Below are positions 31,297-40,780 of a stretch of 64,000 nucleotides of DNA, in pieces. Source of the DNA: Streptomonospora nanhaiensis (GTDB lineage: Bacteria > Actinomycetota > Actinomycetes > Streptosporangiales > Streptosporangiaceae); the NCBI RefSeq assembly GCF_026642255.1, contig NZ_CP113264.1, forward strand, positions 1,178,001-1,242,000. The letters run 5' to 3'. How positions within the stretch are numbered: the first letter of the stretch is position 1; each line of letters begins with the position of its first letter. A program made the position numbers and the translations under genes. The notes under the pieces were generated by a model. That model had not been told where the DNA came from, did not search any database, and saw only the letters and a program-made list of their open reading frames with translations.

Positions 31297-31992
31297 ATGG
31301 ACGGCCGGACCAACGGCACCCGGCGAGGGGTCATCTCCGACTGGGGAGGCGTGCTCACCCCGCCCCTCGCGGAGGGGATCCGGGCCTGGCTGCACGCCGA
31401 CCGGATCGATGTGGAGCACTACTACGAGGTCATGCGCCCCTACTTCGACGGCAGCCTCGCGGACGCCAACCCCGTGCACGCCCTGGAACGGGGCGAGGTC
31501 GACACGCGGGAGTTCGAGCGCGCCATCGCGGCGCTGCTGCGCTCCACCCACGGCGGCCCGGTCGTGGCCGAGGGGCTGATCCACCGCATGTTCTCCAACT
31601 TCGACCCCGTGCACGCCATGTACGAGGCGCTGCGCGGGGCCCGGCTCGGCGGCGCCGGCACCGCCCTCCTGTCCAACTCGTGGGGCAACGGCTACCCGCG
31701 CGAGCACTTCGAGTCGACCTTCGACGCCGTGGTGATCTCGGGCGAGGTGGGCATGCGCAAACCCGAGCACCGCATCTACCTGCACACCTGTGACCTCCTG
31801 GGGCTCCGGCCCGAGGACTGCGTGTTCATCGACGACCTGGAGCACAACGTCCGCACCGCCGAGGAACTCGGCATGACCGGGATCCTGCACACCGACGTGG
31901 CGCAGACGCAGCGGGCGCTCGACCGCTTCCTGGAGCCGGACGGCGACGGCGCGCCGCCCGCGGCCGACCGCCGGGGGCGCGCGGCGGCCTGA
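31297..31992 (+). CDS. HAD-IA family hydrolase
   Basis: 231 residues. Motif I is ISDWGGVLT, where the second Asp of the usual DxD is Gly, as is normal for the epoxide-hydrolase-linked HAD subgroup; motif II LLSNSWG, motif III Lys in GMRKPEHRIY, and motif IV FIDDLEHN are present. It is probably a phosphatase or dehalogenase-like enzyme of unknown substrate. ATG 31297 follows AAGGAGG with 7-base spacing. No operon partner is obvious. Confidence 0.9.
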   Translation: MDGRTNGTRRGVISDWGGVLTPPLAEGIRAWLHADRIDVEHYYEVMRPYFDGSLADANPVHALERGEVDTREFERAIAALLRSTHGGPVVAEGLIHRMFSNFDPVHAMYEALRGARLGGAGTALLSNSWGNGYPREHFESTFDAVVISGEVGMRKPEHRIYLHTCDLLGLRPEDCVFIDDLEHNVRTAEELGMTGILHTDVAQTQRALDRFLEPDGDGAPPAADRRGRAAA

Positions 31993-32086
31993 CCGGGCGG
32001 CGGCGCCGCGCCCCCCGGCGCGTCCACCTCAGGTTCCTTGGCAGACTCGAGGGGTCCCGCCCACATCCAGGAGAGCAGCCGCGCCC

Positions 32087-32539
32087 ATGTACGTCTTCCT
32101 GCCCAGCACCGTCCCCGCCCTCGCCGCGCTCCTGGAGGAGGGCCGCCTGGAGGGCGCCCCCCTGACGGCGTTCGCGGCCGACCCCGGCCCGGAGGGCGAC
32201 GCCGAGGAGGCCGAGTACGAGGCCATGTACGCCGCCGCGGAGGAGTCCCTGGCCCTGCTGGCCGCCGACCCCGCCGCGCCCCGCCGCCGGGTGGTGCTGG
32301 CCGCGAACATGCCCGACGCCGTGGTCGAGCGGGAGGGCGGCGCGGCCGACGGGGTGGTCCGCGTGCGGGTCACCGCCGCCGTCCCCTACAAGAAGCTGGC
32401 CTCGGCGCACGTCGACGACCCCGCCGCGTCCGCCGACGTCGCCGCCGCCGCGGCGGAGCCCGGGTCCGGAGCCGCCGACGACCACGAGCTCATGTGGTTC
32501 GCCGTCCAGGAGCTCCGCCACCTCGTGTCCGGGGAGTGA
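32087..32539 (+). CDS. DUF6912 family protein
   Basis: 150 residues, soluble. The start MYVFLPSTVPALAALLEEGRL and the later AAEESLALLAADPAAPRRRVV and ELMWFAVQELRHLV blocks match a conserved actinobacterial family annotated as DUF6912; I recall it by pattern. No catalytic motif is apparent and the function is unknown. The ATG has AGGAGAG about 12 bases upstream. Confidence 0.82.
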   Translation: MYVFLPSTVPALAALLEEGRLEGAPLTAFAADPGPEGDAEEAEYEAMYAAAEESLALLAADPAAPRRRVVLAANMPDAVVEREGGAADGVVRVRVTAAVPYKKLASAHVDDPAASADVAAAAAEPGSGAADDHELMWFAVQELRHLVSGE

Positions 32540-32553
32540 CGGGAGCACCCGGC

Positions 32554-32574
32554 AGGGCGGGTCCGTCCCGCCCT
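32554..32574 (+). terminator. Hairpin terminator after the DUF6912 gene
   Basis: A perfect 8-bp stem AGGGCGGG/CCCGCCCT with a 5-base loop. Confidence 0.6.
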
Positions 32575-33216
32575 CCTGGGCGCGTCGTCCTCCCGGCGCC
32601 GCCCATTGCCCCGGTCGGTCCCACCGGGACGGTCACCTCCCTGGAGGGCGCCGCCCGGGTACGGACGGCGTTCGGGGTCTGGGACCACCCGGTGTAGGCA
32701 CCCTCGTCCAGCCCGGGCCACCCCGAGTCCTCCAGTGCGGCGTAGGCCTTCGCCAACTCCTCCGCCGGATCGCGGGGTATTGGGGGTCCCGCTGTTCCGG
32801 AGCCGTGGGGGTGGAGGCTTTCAACTACCCCGTGGTGGAGGTCGCAGGTCCTCGCTTTCGCGAATCCCCGGCCCTGTCGAAGCCCTTTTGGGTTGAGGCC
32901 GCGCGGTCGCGCCCTCCCGCACCCCAACTGGTCCCGCCCCGGAGGCGACGCACCCCGCTCAGGGCCTGGGGGTTGTGGGCCCCGGTCCCGAGCGTGTGGA
33001 CCCCGGCCACGGAGGAGTTTTCGCCGGCACCCCGTGGTGGCGGTGAAAACTCCTCCGTGGGCGGGGTTCGCCCGCCTGAGACCGGCGGCTCGGCGGGGTT
33101 TCGGACGGAGGTCCCGCTCTGGCACCCTGGCCGGGAGCGGGCGTGGTTTTCGCCGGGAAACGCCCATACGGCAAAATGGGCCCGTCCCTCCATCCCCGAA
33201 CGCCGAGGAGTCAGCC
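32575..33216. other. Gene-poor region with repeats and a possible gene remnant
   Basis: About 640 bases without a supported gene. The minus strand at 32691-32780 reads like real coding sequence (AEELAKAYAALEDSGWPG) but is not continued by a plausible protein on either side, so it may be a remnant. A long inverted repeat lies at 33007-33060, and the word GTTTTCGCCGG occurs at 33017-33027 and again at 33146-33156. Codon bias is weak across the interval. Confidence 0.4.
33007..33060. repeat. Long inverted repeat upstream of a HAD gene
   Basis: The left arm begins CCACGGAGGAGTTTTC and the right arm ends with its exact complement, so the outer 16 bp pair perfectly; the inner bases pair with three mismatches around a short CCGT centre. 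Pairing extends outward with few mismatches to about 33000-33069. It could form a long hairpin, resemble a miniature inverted-repeat element, or be a regulatory structure. Confidence 0.7.
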
Positions 33217-33924
33217 ATCAGCCGCCTGGTGCTATGGAACATCGACCTCACCCTCCTCGACGCGGGCCAGGTGATGAGGGCGGCCTACGCCGAGGCCTTC
33301 GAGAAGGTCACCGGCGAGCCGCTGGTCTACCTGACCTCGTCGGCGGGCCGGACCGACTCGGAGATGTTCTTCGAGTTCTGCGCCCGCAACTACGTCGACG
33401 TCGAACCCGACACGGCGGTCCTGGGCGAGTTCCTCGCCTCGCTGGAGGAGTCCTTCGGCAACCGCGCCGACGAACTCCTCTCCCGGGGCCGGGTCATGCC
33501 CGGCGCGGCGGCCTCCCTGGCCGCCGTCGCCTCCCTGCCCGACACGGTCCAGACCGTCGTCAGCGGCAGCACCCGGGTGAACGCCACGGCCAAGCTGGTC
33601 GCGTTCGGCCTGGACACCCACCTGAACCTGGCCATCGGCGGGTACGGGTCGGTCAACTACCCCAAGTCCAGCCTCATCCAGTCCATCAGGCTGCACGCCG
33701 CGGGCGAGGGGGGTCGGGCGTACACGGAGGCGGAGACGGTGTTCGTCACCGACTCGGCCCCCGACGTCCGCGCCGCGGTGATCGGCGGGGCCACCCCGGT
33801 GGCGGTCCTCAACGGGTCGACCACCGAGGGGCAGCTGCGCGACGCCGGGGCCCGCATCGTGCTGCCCGACCTGACCGACCCGCGGGCCGTGATGACGGCG
33901 GTCCACCAGGCGACCGCCGGGTGA
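33217..33924 (+). CDS. HAD superfamily protein, probable ATC start
   Basis: 235 residues if translation starts at ATC 33217. No ATG or GTG lies in frame between the upstream region and that codon, GAGGAG sits 6 bases before it, and it gives the SRLVLWN N-terminus expected for this family. The first standard start, GTG 33229, would be 18 bases from the site and would remove the first strand. Motif I reads WNIDLTLL: Asn replaces the usual nucleophilic Asp. Motif II (TVVSGSTR), motif III Lys (NYPKSSL) and motif IV (FVTDSAPD) remain. Substrate unknown. Confidence 0.8.
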   Translation: MSRLVLWNIDLTLLDAGQVMRAAYAEAFEKVTGEPLVYLTSSAGRTDSEMFFEFCARNYVDVEPDTAVLGEFLASLEESFGNRADELLSRGRVMPGAAASLAAVASLPDTVQTVVSGSTRVNATAKLVAFGLDTHLNLAIGGYGSVNYPKSSLIQSIRLHAAGEGGRAYTEAETVFVTDSAPDVRAAVIGGATPVAVLNGSTTEGQLRDAGARIVLPDLTDPRAVMTAVHQATAG

Positions 33925-33994
33925 CGGCATGTTCGTTCCCGTGAGGGGCAGGACGGCCCCCGTGCGTACCGCCGACGACGACCGCAATCCAGTT

Positions 33995-34020
33995 CTAACA
34001 GTACGTAACCACCGTGTAAC
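33995..34020 (+). promoter_or_regulatory. GlnR/MtrA-like box upstream of gdh
   Basis: GTAACCACCGTGTAAC at 34005-34020 is an exact GTAAC-N6-GTAAC direct repeat, preceded by CTAAC at 33995-33999, so three half-sites lie 10-11 bases apart on one helix face. GlnR and MtrA of actinomycetes bind repeats of this kind. GlnR control of a glutamate dehydrogenase is biologically expected. The rest of the 348-base gap (33925-34272) holds the promoter and leader; TATGCA near 34190 may be a -10. Confidence 0.55.
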
Positions 34021-34272
34021 GGTGTTGGTCATGCCCTCGCGTCCGAAAAGCAGTAGCCTGGTCAGCGGACGAGGCCGGAACAACGAGGTCCCGCGCCTCG
34101 CTACTCCGCCGCCTGTGCGCACAGGCTCAACCCAACACCATGGTCGTGGGGTTCCTTGCGGCCCAAGGTCCTCACGTCGAATCACACCTATGCACAGAAG
34201 TTCACAGGTCATATGACCGGGTGTTCTCCCAGTGCGCGTGCGACGTTGCTCACAAAGGAGTGAGATAGCCAC

Positions 34273-37200
34273 ATGACCGGGCAATCCGACGTCATCCTCC
34301 AGAAGCTGCTCAGCGAGGCGGCCGCCAAGTGGTCCCCGGGGACGCGACTCAGTCCCGAGGAGGCCGACGCGGTGCGGCGCTTCCTGCCCCTCTACTACCG
34401 CCACACGGACCCCGAGGAGATCGCCGGGCGCACCCCGGAGCAGATCTGCGGTCCCGCCGGCGCCCACCGCGCCTTCGGCACCGAGCGCACCCCGGGGCGG
34501 GCCAAGGTCCGCGTGTACACACCCGCCGCGGACCGCGACGGCTGGGAGCAGCAGACCAGCGTCGTCGAGGTCGTGACCGACAACGCGCCCTTCCTCGTCT
34601 CGTCCGTGACCATGGCGCTCAACGAGCTCGGCGCGGGCGCACGGCTGATCATCCACCCGCAGATGACCGTCGGCCGCGACCTCGCCGGCCGCCTGGTGAG
34701 GGTGGACCCGGAGCTCGGAGGGGAGGGCCTGCTCCCCACCGACGAGTCCTGGATGCACATCGAGATCGACCTGCAGTCCGACCCCGAGCGGGTCAAGGAG
34801 ATCACCGACCGCGTGGAGAGCGTCCTCAACGACGTCCGCTACGTGGACGAGGACGCCGCCAAGATGAGCAACCGGGCCATCCGGATCGCCGACGAGCTCG
34901 CCGCGTACCCCGACCGACTCGCGGCCGGAGGGGTCGATCCGCGCGAGATCGGCGAGAGCGTCGACTTCCTGCGCTGGACGGCCAGCCGCCACTTCACCTT
35001 CATGGGCTACCGCGAGTACGCCCTGGTCACCGACGAGAACGGCGACGACTCCCTGCGCCCAGAGCCCGGATCCGGCCTCGGCGTCCTGCGCATGGACTCG
35101 CCCGCCTCCACCAGCTTCGCCGCCCTGCCCCCCGAGATCCGGGGCAAGGCCCGCGAGCCCTACATCCTGGTCCTCACCAAGGCCAACTCGCGGGCCACCG
35201 TCCACCGCCCCAAGTACCTGGACTACATCGGGGTCAAGAAGTTCGACGCCCAGGGCAACATCGTCGGCGAGCGCCGGTTCCTGGGGCTGTTCACCTCCCA
35301 GGCCAACACCACCAGCATCGCCCAGATCCCGATCCTGCGGCGCAAGCAGGCCGAGGTGCTGGCCCTGGCCGGGTTCGAGGCCGACAGCTACGACGGCTCC
35401 GACCTCATCGAGCTCCTGGAGACCTTCCCCCGGGAGGAACTCCTCCAGATCCCCGTGAACGAGCTGTACAACATCGTCCGCGGCGTCCTGCGCCTGCGCG
35501 ACCGCCGCGGGACCAAGCTGTTCATGCGCCGTGACCCGTACGGCGGCCGCTACATGTCCTGCTTCGTGTACATGCCGCGCGACCAGTACAGCACCCGGGT
35601 GCGCCTCGACATCCAGAAGGTCCTCGCCGACGCCTTCCAGGGCGCCACGATGGACCACAACGTGCTGATCGGCGCCGCGCCGCTCGCCCGCCTGTACCTG
35701 GTGGCCCGCGCGGAGCACGGCCGGACCCTCGCCGACATCGACCAGGTCTCCCTCGAGGAGAAGGTCCGCAACGCCGCCCGCTCCTGGGACGCCGACTTCG
35801 ACGACGCCCTCACGGAGGCCTTCGGCCCCGTCCGGGCCACCGCGTACAAGGAGCGCTACGGCAGCGGCATCACCGAGGCCTACAAGGTCGACAACGGCCC
35901 CGCCACGGCCGCCGGAGACATCGGCGTGCTGGAGGAGCTGATCGGGCGCACCGACCCCGACGAGCGGCACGGCGCGTTCTCCGCCAGCCTCTACCGGAGG
36001 GAGGAGGACGGTCCCCGCGCCTGGCGGTTCCGGCTCTACCGGATCGGCGAGCCCATCTCGCTGTCCCGCGTCCTGCCCGTCCTGGAGGACCTCGGTGTCG
36101 AGGTCGTGGACGAGTGGCCCTCCGACATCTCCGTGCAGGGCGTCGGCAAGGTGTGGGTCTACGACTTCGGCCTCGGCCCCATCCCCGAGTCCGACCTCCG
36201 GCCCGACCGCCTCAAGGCGCTGTTCGAGGAGGCCTTCGACGCCTCCTGGCGCGACCTCGGCGAGTCCGACCGGTTCAACGCCCTGGTCGTGCGGGCGGGG
36301 CTGGACTGGCGCCAGCTCACCGTCCTGCGCGCCTACGCCAAGTACCTGCGCCAGACCGGGTCCACGTTCACCCCGGACTACCTGGCCGACGTCCTCGTCG
36401 CCAACGTCGGGATCGCCAACCTGCTGGTCGAGCTGTTCGAGGCCCGCTTCGACCCCGACCAGTCCGACGCGGGCCGCGACGAGCGCGCCGACGCGATCAT
36501 CCGCAAGGTCGAGGGCGAGCTGGAGGCCGTGGCCAGCCTGGACCACGACCGCATCCTGCGCTCCTTCCTGGCGGTCATCCGCGCCACCCTGCGCACCAAC
36601 CACTACCAGGGGCGCCCCTACCTGGTGCTCAAGCTCAACCCGCAGGCGATCCCGGAGCTGCCCCACCCGCGGCCGCGGTTCGAGATGTTCGTGTACTCCC
36701 CCCGGGTGGAGGGCGTGCACCTGCGCTTCGGCTCGGTCGCGCGTGGCGGACTGCGCTGGTCCGACCGCTTCGAGGACTTCCGCACCGAGGTCCTCGGCCT
36801 GGTCAAGGCCCAGATGGTGAAGAACTCCGTGATCGTCCCCAGCGGGGCCAAGGGCGGGTTCGTCTGCAAGCGCCTGCCCGAGAACGGCACCCGCGAACAG
36901 GTCACGGCCGAGGTCGTCTCCTGCTACAAGGACTTCATCAGCGGCCTGCTCGACGTCACCGACAACCTCGTCGACGGCCGGGTGGTGCACCCCGAGCGCA
37001 CCGTCCTGCACGACGGGGACGACTCCTACCTGGTCGTGGCCGCCGACAAGGGCACCGCGACCTTCTCCGACACGGCGAACGCCATCTCCACCGAGCGCGG
37101 GTTCTGGCTCGGCGACGCCTTCGCCTCGGGCGGCTCGGTCGGCTACGACCACAAGGCCATGGGCATCACCGCGCGCGGCGCCTGGGAGTCGGTCAAGTAC

Positions 37201-39141
37201 CACTTCCGCGAGATGGGCGTCAACGTGCAGGAGGAGCCGTTCACCGCCGTCGGCGTCGGCGACATGTCCGGCGACGTGTTCGGCAACGGCATGCTCCTCA
37301 GCAAGCAGACCAAGCTGGTGGCCGCGTTCGACCACCGCCACGTCTTCCTCGACCCGGACCCCGACCCGCACACCTCCTGGACGGAGCGCAAGCGGCTGTT
37401 CGACCTGCCGCGGAGCACCTGGGAGGACTACGACCCCGCCCTGCTCTCCGCGGGCGGCGGAGTGCACCCGCGCACGGCCAAGTCCGTGCCGGTCACCCCG
37501 CAGGTGCGCGAGGTCCTGGGCATCGACGAGGACGTCGACTCGCTCACCCCGGACGAGCTGATCCGGCACATCCTCACCTCGCCGGTCGACCTGCTCTGGA
37601 ACGGCGGCATCGGCACCTACGTCAAGGCCAGCACCCAGACGCACGCCGACGCCGGCGACAAGGCCAACGACCAGGTCCGCGTCGACGCCACGGAACTGCG
37701 CGTCAAGGTGGTCGGCGAGGGCGGCAACCTGGGCCTGACCCAGCCCGCCCGCATCGAGTTCGCCCGGGAGGGCGGCCGGGTCAACACCGACTTCATCGAC
37801 AACTCCGCCGGTGTGGACACCTCCGACCACGAGGTCAACATCAAGATCATGCTCGACCGCGAGGTGCGGGCGGGCAGCCTCGGCAAGGGCGACCGGGACC
37901 AGCTGTTCATCGACATGACGGACGAGGTCGCCGACCTGGTCCTGGACAACAACTACGCCCAGAACACGGTCCTGGGAGCCGCGCGCAAGCAGGACCGGCA
38001 GATGCTGCACGTGCACGGCAGGTACATGCGGCACCTGGAGCGCACCAAGGTCCTCAAGCGCAAGCAGGAGGACCTGCCGTCGGACAAGACCCTCGCGGAG
38101 CGGCGTGCCGCGGGCAAGGGCCTGACCGGGCCTGAGTTCGCGACGCTGCTGTCGTACACCAAGATCAGCCTCAAGGACCAGATCGCCGCGTCCGACCTGG
38201 CCGAGGACCCGTACCTGGCCGACACCCTGACCGGTTACTTCCCCACGCCCCTGCGGTCGGAGCGCTTCGCCCGGGGCGTGGCCTCCCACCCGCTGAGGCG
38301 GGAGATCATCGTCAACCAGGTCGTCAACCAGCTCGTCAACCGCTCCGGGGTGACGTTCGCGTTCCGCCTCAACGAGGAGCTGGGATCCGGCGCCGCGGAC
38401 ATCGCCCGCGCGTTCCTGGTGGTCCAGGAGGTGCTCCAGCTCCGCAGGTTCTGGGGCGTGGTCGAGGAGCTGGACCACGAGATCTCGGTGGACAGCCAGC
38501 TGTCCCTCCTGCTGGAGACGCGCAAGCTGGCCGAGCGCTCCGCCCGGTGGCTGCTGCGCAACCGCACCTTCCCCTTCGACATCCGCAGCGAGATCGGCTT
38601 CTTCGCGGACGGCGTCGGGGAGGTGCTGCCGCGCCTGGTCGAGATGCTCCGCGGACGCGACCGCGAGGCGTTCACCGAGCGCCGCGACCGCTACATGGCG
38701 ATGGGGGTGTCCTCCGGCCTCGCCGAGCGGGTCGCCGCCATGGTGCCCGCGTACTCCACCCTGGACCTGGTGGAGACCGCGCGCCGCACCGGCCGACCGG
38801 TCGCCAAGGTCGCGGAGCTGTACTTCGCCCTGGCCGACCGGCTCAACATCAGCTGGTGGCGCGAGCGCATCATCGACCTGCCGCGCGACGACAGGTGGGC
38901 CACGATGGCGCGTTCGGCGCTGCGCGACGACCTGTACGCCGCGCACGCCGACCTCACCGGCCGGGTCCTGGAGAGCGGGCCGTCGGAGGACGCCGACGAG
39001 CTGATCGCCGCCTGGCTGGCGCAGAACAGCGAGACGGTGGAGCGCGCCGGCATCACCCTGTCGGAGATCCAGGAGCACGAGCGGTTCGACCTGGCCACGC
39101 TGTCGGTGGCCCTGCGGTCCTTCCGCTCCCTGGTCGACTAG
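34273..39141 (+). CDS. gdh: Large NAD-specific glutamate dehydrogenase
   Basis: 1622 residues, the 180-kDa class of NAD-GDH. N-terminal ACT-like regulatory regions (about 1-500) precede the catalytic core near residues 800-1250, which has [20 protein letters not shown] and the Lys-containing SGAKGGF motif, a Rossmann part ([19 protein letters not shown]) and a long helical C-terminus. It deaminates glutamate to 2-oxoglutarate with NAD and is usually catabolic and allosterically controlled. ATG 34273 follows AAGGAG at 12-base spacing. It has its own promoter region and a terminator. Confidence 0.97.
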   Translation: MTGQSDVILQKLLSEAAAKWSPGTRLSPEEADAVRRFLPLYYRHTDPEEIAGRTPEQICGPAGAHRAFGTERTPGRAKVRVYTPAADRDGWEQQTSVVEVVTDNAPFLVSSVTMALNELGAGARLIIHPQMTVGRDLAGRLVRVDPELGGEGLLPTDESWMHIEIDLQSDPERVKEITDRVESVLNDVRYVDEDAAKMSNRAIRIADELAAYPDRLAAGGVDPREIGESVDFLRWTASRHFTFMGYREYALVTDENGDDSLRPEPGSGLGVLRMDSPASTSFAALPPEIRGKAREPYILVLTKANSRATVHRPKYLDYIGVKKFDAQGNIVGERRFLGLFTSQANTTSIAQIPILRRKQAEVLALAGFEADSYDGSDLIELLETFPREELLQIPVNELYNIVRGVLRLRDRRGTKLFMRRDPYGGRYMSCFVYMPRDQYSTRVRLDIQKVLADAFQGATMDHNVLIGAAPLARLYLVARAEHGRTLADIDQVSLEEKVRNAARSWDADFDDALTEAFGPVRATAYKERYGSGITEAYKVDNGPATAAGDIGVLEELIGRTDPDERHGAFSASLYRREEDGPRAWRFRLYRIGEPISLSRVLPVLEDLGVEVVDEWPSDISVQGVGKVWVYDFGLGPIPESDLRPDRLKALFEEAFDASWRDLGESDRFNALVVRAGLDWRQLTVLRAYAKYLRQTGSTFTPDYLADVLVANVGIANLLVELFEARFDPDQSDAGRDERADAIIRKVEGELEAVASLDHDRILRSFLAVIRATLRTNHYQGRPYLVLKLNPQAIPELPHPRPRFEMFVYSPRVEGVHLRFGSVARGGLRWSDRFEDFRTEVLGLVKAQMVKNSVIVPSGAKGGFVCKRLPENGTREQVTAEVVSCYKDFISGLLDVTDNLVDGRVVHPERTVLHDGDDSYLVVAADKGTATFSDTANAISTERGFWLGDAFASGGSVGYDHKAMGITARGAWESVKYHFREMGVNVQEEPFTAVGVGDMSGDVFGNGMLLSKQTKLVAAFDHRHVFLDPDPDPHTSWTERKRLFDLPRSTWEDYDPALLSAGGGVHPRTAKSVPVTPQVREVLGIDEDVDSLTPDELIRHILTSPVDLLWNGGIGTYVKASTQTHADAGDKANDQVRVDATELRVKVVGEGGNLGLTQPARIEFAREGGRVNTDFIDNSAGVDTSDHEVNIKIMLDREVRAGSLGKGDRDQLFIDMTDEVADLVLDNNYAQNTVLGAARKQDRQMLHVHGRYMRHLERTKVLKRKQEDLPSDKTLAERRAAGKGLTGPEFATLLSYTKISLKDQIAASDLAEDPYLADTLTGYFPTPLRSERFARGVASHPLRREIIVNQVVNQLVNRSGVTFAFRLNEELGSGAADIARAFLVVQEVLQLRRFWGVVEELDHEISVDSQLSLLLETRKLAERSARWLLRNRTFPFDIRSEIGFFADGVGEVLPRLVEMLRGRDREAFTERRDRYMAMGVSSGLAERVAAMVPAYSTLDLVETARRTGRPVAKVAELYFALADRLNISWWRERIIDLPRDDRWATMARSALRDDLYAAHADLTGRVLESGPSEDADELIAAWLAQNSETVERAGITLSEIQEHERFDLATLSVALRSFRSLVD

Positions 39142-39152
39142 CCGGACCCGGC

Positions 39153-39170
39153 CCGGGGCGGGAGCCCCGG
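39153..39170 (+). terminator. Hairpin terminator after gdh
   Basis: A perfect 7-bp stem CCGGGGC/GCCCCGG with a GGGA loop, 12 bases after the stop codon. Confidence 0.55.
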
Positions 39171-39244
39171 TCCCGGAGTGCCCGAGGGTCCCGCGCGACG
39201 CCGCGCGGGGCCCTGCCGCGTCCCGGGGACCTACACTGGGGACC

Positions 39245-40363
39245 GTGGCAGACATGGACCCAGCAGAGAAGATCAAAGAACTCGCGGCGACCCTGGCGAG
39301 CGTCTCCGCAGTGTTGGACCTGGAGGCGATGGGCACCCAGATCGCCGAGCTGCGCGAGCAGTCCGCGGACCCCGAGCTGTGGGCCGACCAGGACAACGCG
39401 CAGAAGGTGACGCGCCGCCTCTCCGTCCTGGAGTCCACGGTCAACAAGGTCAACGGCATCAGCCAGCGGCTCGACGACCTCGGCGTCCTCTTCGAGCTGG
39501 CCGAGATCGAGGACGACGCGGACACCAAGGACGAGGCCGACCGCGAGCTCGAGCAGCTGCGCAAGGAGATCGGCGAGCTGGAGGTGCGGACCCTGCTCAA
39601 CGGCCCGCACGACGAGAGCGAGGCCATCGTCACCATCAACTCCCAGGCCGGCGGCGTGGACGCCGCCGACTGGGCGCAGATGCTCCAGCGCATGTACCTG
39701 CGCTGGGCGGAGCGGCACGGCTACCCCACGGAGGTCTACGAGACCTCCTACGCCGAGGAGGCGGGCATCAAGTCCACGTCCTTCGCGGTCAAGTCGGCCT
39801 TCGCCTACGGCACCCTGCGCGGCGAGCACGGCACGCACCGCCTGGTGCGCATCTCGCCGTTCGACAACCAGAACCGGCGCCAGACCTCCTTCGCGGGCGT
39901 CGACGTCGTGCCGATGGTCGAGAAGAGCGACCACATCGACATCGACGAGAAGACCGAGCTGCGCATCGACGTGTACCGCTCCAGCGGTCCGGGCGGCCAG
40001 GGCGTCAACACCACCGACTCTGCGGTGCGTATCACCCACCTGCCGACCGGGATCGTGGTGTCCTGCCAGAACGAGCGCTCGCAGCTGCAGAACAAGGCGA
40101 CCGCCATGTCGATGCTCCAGTCCAAGCTCCTCGCACGCAAGCGCGAGGAGGAGCAGGCGGCGCTGGACGAGATCCGCGGCGACTCGGTGAGCAGCTGGGG
40201 GACCCAGATGCGCAACTACGTGCTCCAGCCCTACCAGAGCGTCAAGGACGTGCGCACCGGCATGGAGACCGGCAACACGTCGGCGGTGCTCGACGGTGAG
40301 ATCGACGACTTCATCGACGCGGAGATCCGCTGGATGCGCAGCCGCGAGCGCCAGGACGGCTAG
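39245..40363 (+). CDS. prfB: Peptide chain release factor 2 (leaderless)
   Basis: 372 residues. RF2 recognises UGA and UAA through the SPF tripeptide (RISPFDNQ near residue 220) and hydrolyses peptidyl-tRNA through G250-G251-Q252. There is no in-frame UGA or slip site near codon 26, so the autoregulatory frameshift of many other bacteria is absent. TACACT at 39232-39237 ends 7 bases before the GTG and no ribosome site is present, predicting a leaderless mRNA. Confidence 0.97.
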   Translation: MADMDPAEKIKELAATLASVSAVLDLEAMGTQIAELREQSADPELWADQDNAQKVTRRLSVLESTVNKVNGISQRLDDLGVLFELAEIEDDADTKDEADRELEQLRKEIGELEVRTLLNGPHDESEAIVTINSQAGGVDAADWAQMLQRMYLRWAERHGYPTEVYETSYAEEAGIKSTSFAVKSAFAYGTLRGEHGTHRLVRISPFDNQNRRQTSFAGVDVVPMVEKSDHIDIDEKTELRIDVYRSSGPGGQGVNTTDSAVRITHLPTGIVVSCQNERSQLQNKATAMSMLQSKLLARKREEEQAALDEIRGDSVSSWGTQMRNYVLQPYQSVKDVRTGMETGNTSAVLDGEIDDFIDAEIRWMRSRERQDG

Positions 40364-40702
40364 GCCGGGGTCCGCGGGCCGTTCCGGGCCCGCGTCCGCC
40401 GGGCCGAACCGCGTCACCCGCGGTCCGCGCCCGGGGAGGCCCCGGGGCCGCGCCCCGCAGCGGGGACACGCCCGGTCCCGGAACCGGTACCGCGGGTGTC
40501 CGTGCGGGGCCGGCGGGGGCACCGTAGCCCAATGGTGATGAGTACGACTCCGCAGTTTTACCGAAGTTGCTATATGTGAACGTTATCATCGGTTGACACC
40601 TCCGATATGCTCGTGGCTGCTGTCCGAGAGTGCACTGACGTTGCGGGCGAGACGCGACCTGGACAATCCGGGCCGCTCCCCCCTCTACACTGTCGGTTGG
40701 CC
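40364..40702 (+). promoter_or_regulatory. prfB-ftsE intergenic region and ftsE promoter
   Basis: 339 bases. The first 150 are GC-rich without a clear feature. 40530-40620 is AT-rich for this genome and contains TTGACA at 40593-40598 without a matching -10, and an ATCGG/CCGAT hairpin. TACACT at 40686-40691 is the best -10, with a predicted start near 40698, a few bases before the upstream ORF. Confidence 0.4.
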
Positions 40703-40780
40703 ATGTGGCCGGTACGACCCGAGCGGAGTATCCTCCGCCAGGTCGCCCATACCTTCGAGAGCCTTGTGATGCGCCTGTGA
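40703..40780 (+). CDS. 25-codon upstream ORF overlapping the ftsE start
   Basis: It starts at ATG 40703 ([13 protein letters not shown]) and its TGA at 40778-40780 overlaps the ftsE GTG at 40777 as GTGA. The preceding TACACT would give a leader of only a few bases. ftsE has no good ribosome site of its own, so ribosomes finishing this ORF could re-initiate on ftsE. Whether the peptide itself matters is unknown; it resembles nothing I recognise. Confidence 0.4.
   Translation: MWPVRPERSILRQVAHTFESLVMRL

Noticed and set aside
39245..39400. Programmed frameshift in prfB
   Set aside because: The N-terminal region reads in one frame from the GTG with no internal UGA or slippery site.
33232..39693. 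A 2153-codon open frame on the minus strand
   Set aside because: It is antisense to the NAD-glutamate dehydrogenase and prfB. Long antisense frames are usual in very GC-rich genes; its composition is low-complexity and matches no family.
40520..40575. tRNA-like start GTAGCCCAATGGTG
   Set aside because: It resembles a D-arm, but no anticodon stem, T arm or acceptor complement follows, so it is not a tRNA gene.
40593..40598. TTGACA as the ftsE promoter -35
   Set aside because: No TAnnnT element lies 16-19 bases downstream; TACACT at 40686 is preferred.
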